Positions 1 to 6,396 of a stretch of DNA of 11,195 nt are shown one piece after another. The notes under the pieces are model-generated. The model saw only the letters and a list, made by a program, of their open reading frames with translations. It had not been told where the DNA came from and made no database searches. Each line of letters starts with the position of its first letter. The first letter of the stretch is position 1. A program made the translations under genes and the position numbers. Origin of the DNA: an uncultured bacterium (GTDB taxonomy: Bacteria > Bacteroidota > Bacteroidia > Bacteroidales > Paludibacteraceae); the NCBI GenBank assembly GCA_946183755.1, contig CAMHCZ010000048.1, positions 1 through 11,195 of the forward strand, read 5' to 3'.

Positions 1-398
1 CCATGCCTCGAATGTCACACTGTCAGTCTTGTACGGGCATAAAAAAGAAAAGTACATTATGAGGGAGAGAGTTGATGTGGGTGAAATGCTGATGAACAAA
101 GGGATTGAGGCGAGTTGAACGAGTTGTTGAGCAACAAAATGAAAAGTACAAAAGTGTGGATTTAGGGTGATTTTGGTTTGATTTTTTTGCGGCACTGCTA
201 TGATATATGAGCCTTTTGCTTGGATTTGACCTTGCAGAAGGCTTGTTTTTTGTGTGGATGGACGTTTTCAAGTGCCGATTATGACGCGATTAGACGGCTT
301 TTGAGAGCCTTCTGAACGAACGGCAGACAAGACGTCATTAGTGGTGCAGAACGCCACAAAACGAGACAGACCTGAAAGCCGCATAAACACTAAGAACG

Positions 399-440
399 AG
401 AGCCGTCTGGCGCATAACAGCACCGGGCGGCTCTTTTTTG
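399..440 (+). terminator. Rho-independent terminator in left flank
   Basis: AGAGCCG at 399-405 pairs with CGGCTCT at 428-434, and T residues run through 439, which is a standard intrinsic terminator for rightward transcription. No gene is visible upstream within the window, so it probably ends a transcript that starts further left. It would also insulate the prophage from that transcription. Confidence 0.65.
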
Positions 441-478
441 TGTCCTTTTATGGTACTTTTTGACCGAAAAATGCGATT

Positions 479-512
479 GGGATGACAAAAGGGATGACAA
501 ATGGGATGACAA
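479..512. repeat. Three tandem GGGATGACAA units
   Basis: The decamer GGGATGACAA occurs three times with short spacers (GATTGGGATGACAA, AAGGGATGACAA, ATGGGATGACAA). The periodic spacing of about 11-12 bp would put each copy on the same face of the helix, as in an iteron or a multi-site protein-binding element. Nothing else in the window repeats the motif. The function is unknown. Confidence 0.6.
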
Positions 513-610
513 CTTCGCTACATAGCGACCACCTGTAAATATATATAATACACCTTGCAAAAATGAGTTGCACCCTTTAACGACATAAAAACGCACGACT
601 GCAAAACGAC

Positions 611-635
611 TAAAATACTGATTTTTAGTATTTTA
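611..635. repeat. 9-bp inverted repeat near the probable phage edge
   Basis: TAAAATACT (611-619) and AGTATTTTA (627-635) are exact reverse complements around a 7-base loop. The repeat lies in the A/T-rich zone just before composition turns G/C-rich. It might be a weak terminator for the leftward repressor transcript, a protein-binding site at the prophage end, or host sequence. No T-run follows the stem on the minus strand, so the terminator reading is weak. Confidence 0.4.
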
Positions 636-714
636 AATAAAACTCAAAGAAAAATTCTTCCTCTGTGCCTCTGGACGCGCCAGGGACTGGGTCTCCACAT
701 GGCACAAAGCGGCA

Positions 715-1389
715 CTATTCGAGCCGTATGACGCCTATGACTATGGACAGAGAGCGTATGGCTGACTTGGGCAACGTGAACGGCGGGTACTTGTCATTGT
801 CGGATTTGCAGAGGACGCAGGCGGCGTCGTCCTCGCACTGGTATATGCGCTTGACCATGGCTCCCTGGCTGGAGTCGATGACGTAGATCTTGCCCCACTG
901 GAAGAAGTCTATCTCTGGTATGCGGCGGCACGCGAGTATGTCGCCCGAGGAGTATTTCGGATACATGGACGAGCCAGAGACGCGTATGAGGTACTCCGCT
1001 CCGGCGGCTGCGAACTCCGGCACGACGTAGCGCAGACAGTCCTCCAGCCTCACGCCCGGCATGTCGTCGCCGTTGAAGCCAGCCACAGCCTCGATGGGCA
1101 CGAGCGGCAGCCCGTCGACTGACGGCTCTGCCTTGGACACCTTGACCTCTCCGTCGCTGTCTGCCTTCAGCATCGGTCCTTCGCCTGTGAGAAGCCAAGT
1201 TGGCGAAATATCCTTATATGTGGTGATAAATTTCGCCACCGTATCTTCAGTTATACCTGTTTTACTCTCCAATGTGCCTCTGGATACGCCTATCGTGGCG
1301 TAGAAATCACGCTTTGAAATGCCGATTTTTTCAACAAATTCCAAAATTCTTTGCTTTATTGGCGAAACTTTTTGCTCTTTTTCTTGCAT
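715..1389 (-). CDS. LexA-like S24 phage repressor (Mu c-type position)
   Basis: This 224-residue protein has an N-terminal helix-turn-helix (about residues 10-60, with GVSRGTLES as the likely recognition helix) and a C-terminal peptidase S24 domain. The motif SGSSMYP places the catalytic serine at Ser141, and GAMVKRI supplies the general-base lysine Lys180. An Ala-Gly pair at 103-104 (VAGF) is where LexA-family repressors cleave themselves, so DNA damage signalling through RecA could induce the phage (family knowledge, not shown here). The frame is open up to 1461, but those 24 residues are non-protein-like and overlap the promoter region, so I start at the Met encoded at 1389. It is divergent from the early operon, as is the Mu c repressor. 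Confidence 0.9.
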   Translation of the reverse strand: MQEKEQKVSPIKQRILEFVEKIGISKRDFYATIGVSRGTLESKTGITEDTVAKFITTYKDISPTWLLTGEGPMLKADSDGEVKVSKAEPSVDGLPLVPIEAVAGFNGDDMPGVRLEDCLRYVVPEFAAAGAEYLIRVSGSSMYPKYSSGDILACRRIPEIDFFQWGKIYVIDSSQGAMVKRIYQCEDDAACVLCKSDNDKYPPFTLPKSAIRSLSIVIGVIRLE

Positions 1390-1415
1390 AATGGCGAAAT
1401 CTTTTGCTATGTTTG
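1384..1415 (+). promoter_or_regulatory. Candidate early (rightward) promoter
   Basis: TATGTTTG at 1408-1415 matches the Bacteroidetes -7 consensus TAnnTTTG, and a TTG at 1384-1386 lies 21 bases upstream, an acceptable place for the -33 element. Transcription would start near 1420 and reach the first early gene at 1465. The promoter overlaps the 5' end of the repressor gene, so repressor and early transcription would interfere. It is predicted from sequence only. Confidence 0.45.
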
Positions 1416-1425
1416 CATCGTGATA

Positions 1426-1433
1426 CAAATGTA
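1426..1433 (-). promoter_or_regulatory. Candidate repressor promoter -7 element
   Basis: On the minus strand these bases read TACATTTG, a match to TAnnTTTG, about 37 bases upstream of the repressor ATG. No convincing -33 partner is visible at the usual spacing. It is face to face with the rightward promoter, giving two overlapping divergent promoters. Confidence 0.35.
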
Positions 1434-1453
1434 ACACGTAACAAATAACGTAA
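1432..1453. promoter_or_regulatory. Candidate operator: three TAAC units at 7-bp steps
   Basis: TAAC starts at 1432, 1439 and 1446, each exactly 7 bases apart, inside TAACACGTAACAAATAACG. The array lies between the two predicted promoters and the first early gene, and overlaps the leftward -7 element. It is therefore a natural binding site for the repressor or the ner-like protein. Which protein binds is not deducible from sequence. Confidence 0.35.
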
Positions 1454-1464
1454 AAAATCACAAA

Positions 1465-1707
1465 ATGAGCAAGACAGGTTTACAGATAATATTAGTGCCA
1501 TCGGGTATGAAGATGGAGATACACAGAACGCTCGGATATGGCCGCACGACCATAAACAGAGCGCTGAACGGCACAGCGGACACGTCCATAGCAAGGCGCA
1601 TCCGTGCCTACGCGCTGGCAAACGGCGGCGTGGAGGCTGCGGAGCGAACGGAGAAGAAGTGGCGCAAGGTGGACGGGAAGACGCGGGTGCAAGACAAGAA
1701 ACAATGA
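1465..1707 (+). CDS. Small ner-like DNA-binding protein
   Basis: An 80-residue basic protein and the first gene rightward from the control region. Residues about 16-52 read like a compact helix-turn-helix: GYGRTTINRALNGTAD resembles the turn and recognition helix of LacI/Cro-type binders, followed by a helix ending ALANGG. The C-terminus (about 60-80) is almost entirely charged. By position it matches Mu ner, the Cro-like protein that shuts down the repressor and tempers early transcription; sequence alone supports only 'small HTH protein'. The ATG at 1465 follows an A-rich leader. A Met at residue 15 is an alternative start, but it would leave a domain of only 66 residues. Confidence 0.7.
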   Translation: MSKTGLQIILVPSGMKMEIHRTLGYGRTTINRALNGTADTSIARRIRAYALANGGVEAAERTEKKWRKVDGKTRVQDKKQ

Positions 1708-1739
1708 GTAGTTAATAACCAATTAATAAACAAAAGCCT

Positions 1740-1955
1740 ATGGAAGCAAGAATCAAAGAAATCATCGACAGCGTGGAGACCATCCACACGGCTAACGGCG
1801 ACATGCAGCAGACATTCGCCAACGGCGCGAGGCTGATAACCGACAAACGAAGCGGCATAGTGATAATGAAGCTGGGCGAGAAGGTGGAGAAGGTGCTGAG
1901 GCATCTGACCATCCCGCAGTACGAGAAGCTGATGGAAGAGGCAGCGGCACTGTAA
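1740..1955 (+). CDS. Small early protein, unknown function
   Basis: A 71-residue protein whose family I do not recognise. It starts at an ATG 32 bases after the ner-like gene, preceded by an A-rich leader. It appears as a helix (1-14), a middle section with probable beta strands (ARLITDKRSGIVIMKLG, about 30-46) and a C-terminal helix ending in EEAAAL. Codon choice is G/C-rich at third positions like its neighbours, supporting real coding. It sits just before the transposase, where Mu-like phages commonly carry small regulators. There are no catalytic or metal-binding motifs. Confidence 0.65.
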   Translation: MEARIKEIIDSVETIHTANGDMQQTFANGARLITDKRSGIVIMKLGEKVEKVLRHLTIPQYEKLMEEAAAL

Positions 1956-1956
1956 G

Positions 1957-1996
1957 CGCTTCGGTGCTTCGGCACTTCGGCTACGCTCAGTGACCG
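1957..1996 (+). repeat. CTTCGG triplet repeat with overlapping UUCG hairpins
   Basis: CTTCGG occurs three times (1959, 1967, 1975) with 8-bp periodicity and leads into GCTACGCTCAGTGACCG. In RNA, GUGC-UUCG-GCAC (1964-1975) forms a C(UUCG)G tetraloop hairpin, and GCGC-UUCG-GUGC is an overlapping alternative. The element begins 1 base after the stop of the 71-aa gene and ends well before the transposase start. The tail resembles a half-site of an intergenic repeat I associate with Bacteroidetes genomes (memory, not searched). It may stabilise or pause the early transcript. Confidence 0.6.
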
Positions 1997-1999
1997 AAT

Positions 2000-2182
2000 G
2001 TGACCGAGAAAGTACAAGCGTCCGACCAAGGACAGACCGCAGACACGCCGGCAAACGGAGCGACCGGCAGAGTAAAATTTGGCAAGAGCGAGTGGTTCGA
2101 CTCCCTCCTGCGGTCCGAAAGACACGAGACTGGAAAATGGAATACTACAACAACATACTGTGCGTGGAGGCGAAGTGGCTGA
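2000..2182 (+). CDS. Possible 60-aa leader ORF overlapping the transposase start
   Basis: A GTG-started frame of 60 residues runs through the gap upstream of the transposase and 46 bases into it in another frame. Its first ~45 residues look like natural protein (VKFGKSEWFDSLLRSERH), and its codons in the gap end mainly in G/C, more so than the frame that would extend the transposase upstream. The last ~15 residues are simply the transposase start read out of frame. It could be a translationally coupled leader peptide, or the 5' stub of an older gene. No homologue is recognised and no ATG start is available. Confidence 0.3.
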   Translation: MTEKVQASDQGQTADTPANGATGRVKFGKSEWFDSLLRSERHETGKWNTTTTYCAWRRSG

Positions 2183-4116
2183 TGGACAGCGGCGTGATGA
2201 GCAAGGACAACTACCTGCAGCTGTCGTGGCGCGACGACATCGACGTGGTGCGCCGCGGATGCCGGGGCACGAGCGCGCTGGTGGCATACGAGAGCATGCC
2301 TGAGCGCTTCAAGAGCAAGGTGAGGGAGATAGTGGGCGACGTGTACAAGGCGGCAGGACGCAACGACCTGGAGCCTTACATCGAGGCGTCGGCCGAGGCT
2401 GCCGCCTACTTCGAGCACTACCGCACCGCCGACGGCAAGTTCCTGCCCGAGGAGAGGCGCAGGGAGTATTACGCCGACGCGATGGTGCTGGACGCCTGCG
2501 GACGCTACATAGCCGAGCGCAAGGGCAAGCGACGCGCCATGGGCGGCAGAGCCAAGAGACTGTGGGAGGAAGTGGCGATGGCGGCTCAGGACCTTGACCG
2601 CCAGAAACACCCCCACGACCTGCCAGCCAACGCGCGCAGCCTGGAGCGCAAGCACCGCCTCTACAAGGAGGAGGGACTGGAGTCGCTCATCCACAAGGCG
2701 TACCGCACGGAGAGCAAGAACGCGCTGAAGGTGGAGAGCGAGCAGCAGCGCTCGATGATGGCGATGCTCGTGAGCGACCCCCGCAACTTGGACAACGAGC
2801 AGGTGGCGCAGCTGTACAACACGATGGCGAAAGCCATGCAGTGGCCTACGATATGCGCATCGACCGTGGGCGTGTGGCGCGACAAGCTGGACAACGTGGT
2901 CTATGCACGACGCCGCGGCGGCAGCGCCTACCGCAACAACAAGGCGATGCAGGTGAAGCGCAGCGCGCCAGAGACGGCGCTGACATACTGGACGATGGAC
3001 GGATGGGACGCCGAGCTGATGTACCAGAGCAAGGACAAGAACGGCGCAACGACATACCACCACCGCCTGACCGCGGTGATAGTGCTGGACACATGCTGCA
3101 AGTACCCTGTGGGCTACGCCATAGGCGACCACGAGACGCCGGAGCTCATAAAGGCGGCTCTGCGCAACGCCGCAAGACACACCGAGGAGCTCTTCGGGCA
3201 GATGTACCGCACCATGCAGCTGCAGAGCGACAACTACGCCATAAGCAAGATGACGCCGCTCTATGCCCAGGTGTCGCAATACGTGACACCAGCCTCCGCG
3301 GGCAACGCCAAGGCGAAGATCATCGAGCCTTGGTTCAAGTACTTCAACAAGAAGTACTGCCAGACGCAGTGGAACTGGAGCGGATTCGGCATAACAAGCA
3401 AGAAGAGCCTGCAGCCTAACGGCGACTTCCTGAACAAGTACAAGCACGAGTTCCCGGACCTTGAGGGAGCATACCGCCAGCTGGAGTCTATGATACTCGC
3501 CGAGAGAGCGGAGCTGCGCGAGAAGTACATGGAGATGTTCGAGGCGACACCCGAGGAGCGCCGTCTGCCGCTCAGCACGCAGGACTACCTGAGAGCCTTC
3601 GGCGAGCGTACGGGACAGAAGAACCTGATGCAAGGCAGCGGACTGAAGGTGACGATAGAGGGACGGAAGATGACCTACGACTGCTTCGACCCCGAGTTCC
3701 GCAGATACGCATCGACACGATGGAGCGTGCTGTACGACCCAGCCGACCGCAGCAAGGCTCTGGCAGTGAATGACGACGAGACATTGCAGTTCCTGCTCGA
3801 GGAGAAATACGTGCAGCCTATGGCGCTTGCCGACCGCACCGACGGCGACTACGAGCAGCTGCAGAGAGTGCGCGACTTCAACGCCAGGGAGGACGAGCGC
3901 ATCAAGCGCGAGATAGGCGCATACCAGGAGACAGCCGAGGCGCTGCTCGCCGACGGGCGCAAGGAACTGGAGACGCTGCACAAGCTGATGATATGCGACA
4001 GCCGAGGGCAGCACAAGGACCGCCGGGAGACGGCAAGGCTCGCCACTGAGAATCCGCGCAAGCGGACAGCCGACATCGAGGACGCAGAGATAGACACATT
4101 CTACGACATATTGTAG
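2137..4116 (+). CDS. Mu-type DDE transposase (A protein)
   Basis: This 659-residue protein is close in size to MuA. It catalyses strand cutting and transfer at the phage ends for integration and for replicative transposition. Residues ~1-230 form the DNA-binding N-terminal part. The RNase H-like catalytic core carries Asp288 (WTMDGWD), Asp365 (LQSDNY) and Glu397 (KIIEPWF), a plausible DDE triad. A Mu-type beta-barrel C-terminal domain follows (~500-560, TRWSVLYDP), then a charged helical tail that in MuA contacts the B ATPase. I start at the ATG encoding MEYYNN, which follows GGAAA and matches the usual start of Bacteroidetes homologues. The frame is open back to a GTG at 1990, but those residues are Arg-rich noise. 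It is intact, with no frameshift. Confidence 0.92.
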   Translation: MEYYNNILCVEAKWLMDSGVMSKDNYLQLSWRDDIDVVRRGCRGTSALVAYESMPERFKSKVREIVGDVYKAAGRNDLEPYIEASAEAAAYFEHYRTADGKFLPEERRREYYADAMVLDACGRYIAERKGKRRAMGGRAKRLWEEVAMAAQDLDRQKHPHDLPANARSLERKHRLYKEEGLESLIHKAYRTESKNALKVESEQQRSMMAMLVSDPRNLDNEQVAQLYNTMAKAMQWPTICASTVGVWRDKLDNVVYARRRGGSAYRNNKAMQVKRSAPETALTYWTMDGWDAELMYQSKDKNGATTYHHRLTAVIVLDTCCKYPVGYAIGDHETPELIKAALRNAARHTEELFGQMYRTMQLQSDNYAISKMTPLYAQVSQYVTPASAGNAKAKIIEPWFKYFNKKYCQTQWNWSGFGITSKKSLQPNGDFLNKYKHEFPDLEGAYRQLESMILAERAELREKYMEMFEATPEERRLPLSTQDYLRAFGERTGQKNLMQGSGLKVTIEGRKMTYDCFDPEFRRYASTRWSVLYDPADRSKALAVNDDETLQFLLEEKYVQPMALADRTDGDYEQLQRVRDFNAREDERIKREIGAYQETAEALLADGRKELETLHKLMICDSRGQHKDRRETARLATENPRKRTADIEDAEIDTFYDIL

Positions 4117-4120
4117 TACA

Positions 4121-4138
4121 GACGTGCCATGGCGCGTC
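4121..4138. repeat. Intergenic palindrome, copy 1
   Basis: GACGTGCCATGGCGCGTC is palindromic at 16 of 18 positions and can form a stem with a G-U pair in RNA. It begins 4 bases after the transposase stop. The surrounding bases, TACA before it and AGAAAGAAACCATTAA after it, closely match copy 3 at 6397-6414, so the repeated unit extends beyond the palindrome. Confidence 0.75.
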
Positions 4139-4179
4139 CCTAACAGAAAGAAACCATTAATCATTAATAATAAAAAATC

Positions 4180-5020
4180 ATGGAACAGATCAAGAAACAG
4201 AACATCGTGAACCACTTGCAGGCATACTGCGAGAGATACGAGAGCCAGAAGAGAGCCGCCAACAGCCTCAAGGGCGTGAGCGCGGCGACAGTGAGCCAGA
4301 TGCTGAGCGGCAAGTGGGAACTGATAGCCGACGAGATGTGGCGCAACGTGGCGGCGCAGATAGGATACAAGGACGAGAAGTGGGAAGCCGTGCAGACACG
4401 CGACTTCCGCCTGCTGACACGCCTGCTGGACGAGGCCAAGGAGAACTGGCGACGCCGGCAGCGGCAAGACCTTCGCTCTGAAGCACTACACCGCCAGCCA
4501 CCGCCAGACCTATCTGCTGTGCTGCAACGAATACTGGAACCGCAAGACGTTCCTCAGCGAGCTGCTCGCCGCCATGGGCCGCGACTACACCGGCTACACC
4601 GTGGGCGAGATGATGAGCGAGGCGGTGCGCGCTCTGAAGATGCAGGAGAGTCCGCTGCTGATACTCGACGAGGCGGACAAGCTGAGCGACCAGGTGCTCT
4701 ACTTCTTCATTACGTTGTACAACAGCCTCGAGGACGAGTGCGGCATCGTGCTGTGCGCAACGCAGCACCTCGAGAAGCGCATCAAGAAAGGCATCAAGCT
4801 GAACAAGAAAGGCTATGCCGAGATATGGAGCCGTCTGGGCAGGAAGTGCGTCGCCCTGAGCGGCGTGAGCGCAGCGGACATCACCGCCATCTGCGAGGCC
4901 AACGGCATAAGCGACCTGACAGACATCGACGACATAATAGCCGACAGCGACAGCGACCTGCGGCGCGTCAAGCGCCGTGTACACGCAGTGAGCCGCAAAC
5001 GCCAGTTAAAGACCGCTTAA
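4180..5020 (+). pseudogene. MuB-like AAA+ transposition ATPase, frame broken at ~4447
   Basis: It should activate and target the transposase in an ATP-dependent way. The first ~89 residues (4180-4446) form a helical DNA-binding region with a Cro-like segment (GVSAATVSQMLSGKW), as in MuB. The AAA+ domain continues in another frame: Walker A GDAGSGKT at 4448-4471, Walker B LLILDEAD around 4655-4675, sensor-1-like IVLCATQ and a likely arginine finger in WSRLGRK. The two halves meet directly at GAGAACTGGCGAC. The hydrophobic beta strand that should precede Walker A is missing from both frames, so this looks like a small deletion (3n+2 bases, perhaps 17 or 20) rather than a slip. No slippery heptamer is present. 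The repaired protein would be about 286 residues; MuB has 312. Confidence 0.8.
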
Positions 5021-5029
5021 ACACCCTAT

Positions 5030-5641
5030 ATGAAACGAGCACTCAGCATAAAGGACATACGCGCCTACAAGCCCACGGTGATGGAGTTCGACGGCAGGTG
5101 GCTGGATAGCATCGGCAAGCCCGAGCTCACAGGCAGCTGGATAATATGGGGCGGCTCAGCCAACGGCAAGACGCGCTTCGCCCTGCAGCTGGCCAAGTAC
5201 CTCGGACGGTTCGGCAAGGTGGCGTACGACAGCCTGGAGGAAGGTCTGAGCCTCTCGATGCAGAAGGCTATAGGCGACGTGGGCATGGCGGACAACAAGC
5301 GCAGCTTCGTCCTGCTGGACAAGGAGAGCGTCGCCGAGCTCGAGGAAAGGCTGGAGAAGCAGCGCTCGGCGCAGATCATCATCATCGACTCTCTGCAGTA
5401 CACCGGACTGACCTACGCCGACTACAAGCGCCTGCGCGACCGATTCCGCCACAAGCTGTTCATCTTCGTCAGCCACGCCTCGGGGCGCGAGCCCAAGGGC
5501 GAGGTCGGCAAGTCGGTCAAGTACGACGCCTTCGTCAAGATATACGTCGAGGGATACGTGGCATACCCCCAGAGCCGATACGGCGGAGGAAAGGCATACG
5601 TGATATGGGAGGACGGCGCGAGAAAATACGGCAGCATATAA
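5030..5641 (+). CDS. RecA-like P-loop ATPase
   Basis: A 203-residue P-loop protein. Walker A is GGSANGKT (residues 41-48), preceded by the strand SWIIW, and Walker B is IIIIDSLQY with Asp120. A third strand, LFIFVSHAS (~148-156), resembles the RecA/RadA/DnaB core, and the C-terminus (VAYPQSRYGGGKAYVIWED) ends in beta strands. It begins 9 bases after the MuB-like frame, so the two are probably co-translated. Many Bacteroidetes Mu-like phages have such a second ATPase near the B gene (recollection, not searched). Its role is unproven: it could help load replication proteins or handle DNA during transposition. Both Walker motifs are intact. Confidence 0.75.
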   Translation: MKRALSIKDIRAYKPTVMEFDGRWLDSIGKPELTGSWIIWGGSANGKTRFALQLAKYLGRFGKVAYDSLEEGLSLSMQKAIGDVGMADNKRSFVLLDKESVAELEERLEKQRSAQIIIIDSLQYTGLTYADYKRLRDRFRHKLFIFVSHASGREPKGEVGKSVKYDAFVKIYVEGYVAYPQSRYGGGKAYVIWEDGARKYGSI

Positions 5642-5649
5642 ATCGTACG

Positions 5650-5667
5650 GACGTAGCGCGCTACGTC
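5650..5667. repeat. Intergenic palindrome, copy 2 (perfect)
   Basis: GACGTAGCGCGCTACGTC is a perfect 18-bp palindrome embedded in CGTACG...TCTCTAC. It starts 8 bases after the stop of the P-loop ATPase gene. It shares the GACG...CGTC ends and the preceding GTAC with copies 1 and 3 but has a different centre, as expected of compensatory change in a conserved stem. Confidence 0.75.
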
Positions 5668-5690
5668 TCTACATAAACATAATAACAACT

Positions 5691-6122
5691 ATGGCAACAC
5701 TAATGGAGACAGAAAAGAACAGGCTTATCCGCAAGTTCCACACGCTGCTGACGCGTGGCGGCATAAGCAACGAGGAGAAACAGGCGATGCTCGCCTCCTA
5801 CGGCGTGACGAGCAGCCGCGAGATGAACACCTACGAGCTGCTGGAGCTGTGCGACCGTCTCAGCCGTTCGCTCTCGCCCAGGGAACAGTCGCGAGACAAG
5901 TGGCTGCGCAGGCTGATGGCTATCGTGGGCGTCTATCTCAAGGAGACCGACCACCAGCCGACGGCGGAGATGATAGGCGCGGTGATACGCCGCGCAGCCA
6001 AGGCTGAGAGCCTGCGCACGATACCCGAGGACCGTCTGCGCAGCCTCTACAACGCATTCAACCACCGAGTGAAGGACCTGCAGCGAGTGGACGAGATAAC
6101 CGCCCACCTGCTGACTAAATAA
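5691..6122 (+). CDS. GemA/gp16-like protein (DUF1018 type)
   Basis: A 143-residue protein resembling the Mu gp16/GemA family. The N-terminal half reads RLIRKFHTLLTRGGISNEEKQAML, followed by a threonine/serine loop and NTYELLELCDRL. This is the family layout of a first helix, a short insert around 'Y..ML..YGV.S...' and a helix before a variable C-terminal half. The C-terminus (~66-143) is helical and basic (WLRRLMAIVGVYLKE). In Mu this gene is an early regulatory gene between B and the Mor activator, which fits its place here. The ATG follows an A/T-rich leader after palindrome copy 2. The exact biochemical role of the family is not settled. Confidence 0.65.
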   Translation: MATLMETEKNRLIRKFHTLLTRGGISNEEKQAMLASYGVTSSREMNTYELLELCDRLSRSLSPREQSRDKWLRRLMAIVGVYLKETDHQPTAEMIGAVIRRAAKAESLRTIPEDRLRSLYNAFNHRVKDLQRVDEITAHLLTK

Positions 6123-6130
6123 ACAGAGCC

Positions 6131-6385
6131 ATGAACATAAGCGAGGAACAGGAGCAGAGGCGCAAGGCGCAGAGAGAAGCTCAGAGAGTGATAGAGCAGA
6201 TAGAGCGCATCGAGGCGCAGATGGACAAGGTCTCGGTGCTGTCGGCCGAGTGGGACGAGCTGAACGAGAAGCGCAAGCTGCTCACAGTGAAGGCGAGGCA
6301 GAAGGAGAACCCCGTCGGGCTGCAGAAGGAAGCCGTGGAAACAACACGCCTGGCGTACATCCGCATAACCGCGCAGATAGAATAA
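6131..6385 (+). CDS. Small coiled-coil early protein
   Basis: An 84-residue protein, nearly all charged helix. Residues 1-60 show a heptad-like pattern with Glu/Gln/Arg/Lys-rich faces and hydrophobic Val/Ile/Met/Leu positions (RVIEQIERIEAQMDKV), consistent with a two-stranded coiled coil. The C-terminal stretch (VETTRLAYIRITAQIE) looks like a final amphipathic helix. It starts 8 bases after the GemA-like stop and ends just before palindrome copy 3. I recognise no family; a scaffold or DNA-end-binding role like that of Mu Gam would fit the position, but Gam is about twice as long and no Gam motif is visible. Confidence 0.6.
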   Translation: MNISEEQEQRRKAQREAQRVIEQIERIEAQMDKVSVLSAEWDELNEKRKLLTVKARQKENPVGLQKEAVETTRLAYIRITAQIE

Positions 6386-6396
6386 TTAACCGTACA

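Larger units (their letters stand above)
1..660. other. A/T-rich left flank without a credible gene
   Basis: This stretch has no reading frame that looks like a protein. The two longest minus-strand frames are short, low-complexity and rich in Ser, His and Lys. Composition is visibly A/T-rich compared with the phage genes, and it changes to G/C-rich within a few tens of bases around 660. It holds a hairpin terminator near 399-440, a threefold GGGATGACAA repeat near 479-512 and a 9-bp inverted repeat at 611-635. I read most of it as chromosomal or older mobile DNA next to the prophage left end, but the other phage end is not in the window, so the exact junction cannot be fixed. Confidence 0.5.

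Noticed and set aside
23..271. An 82-residue minus-strand frame in the left flank
   Set aside because: It is Ser/His/Lys-rich low-complexity sequence without a domain or plausible leader in A/T-rich DNA.
1990..2136. A 49-residue N-terminal extension of the transposase from a GTG
   Set aside because: The residues are Arg-rich and non-protein-like, and they run through the CTTCGG repeat tail. The ATG at 2137 gives the expected start.
4440..4452. Programmed frameshifting as an explanation for the MuB-like break
   Set aside because: There is no slippery heptamer, and neither frame encodes the beta strand needed before Walker A, so shifting would not restore a normal protein.
1987..4467. An 826-residue open frame on the minus strand opposite the transposase
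   Set aside because: It exists because G/C-rich codons of the real gene leave few stops on the other strand. Its translation is a Leu/Val/His/Arg-rich run with no domain, and the sense frame has a complete DDE transposase.
4180..5109. A 309-residue frame starting at the MuB-like start and continuing unbroken
   Set aside because: After residue 89 it turns into Arg/Gln/His-rich out-of-frame sequence. The AAA+ motifs lie in the neighbouring frame, so this is the false continuation past the break.
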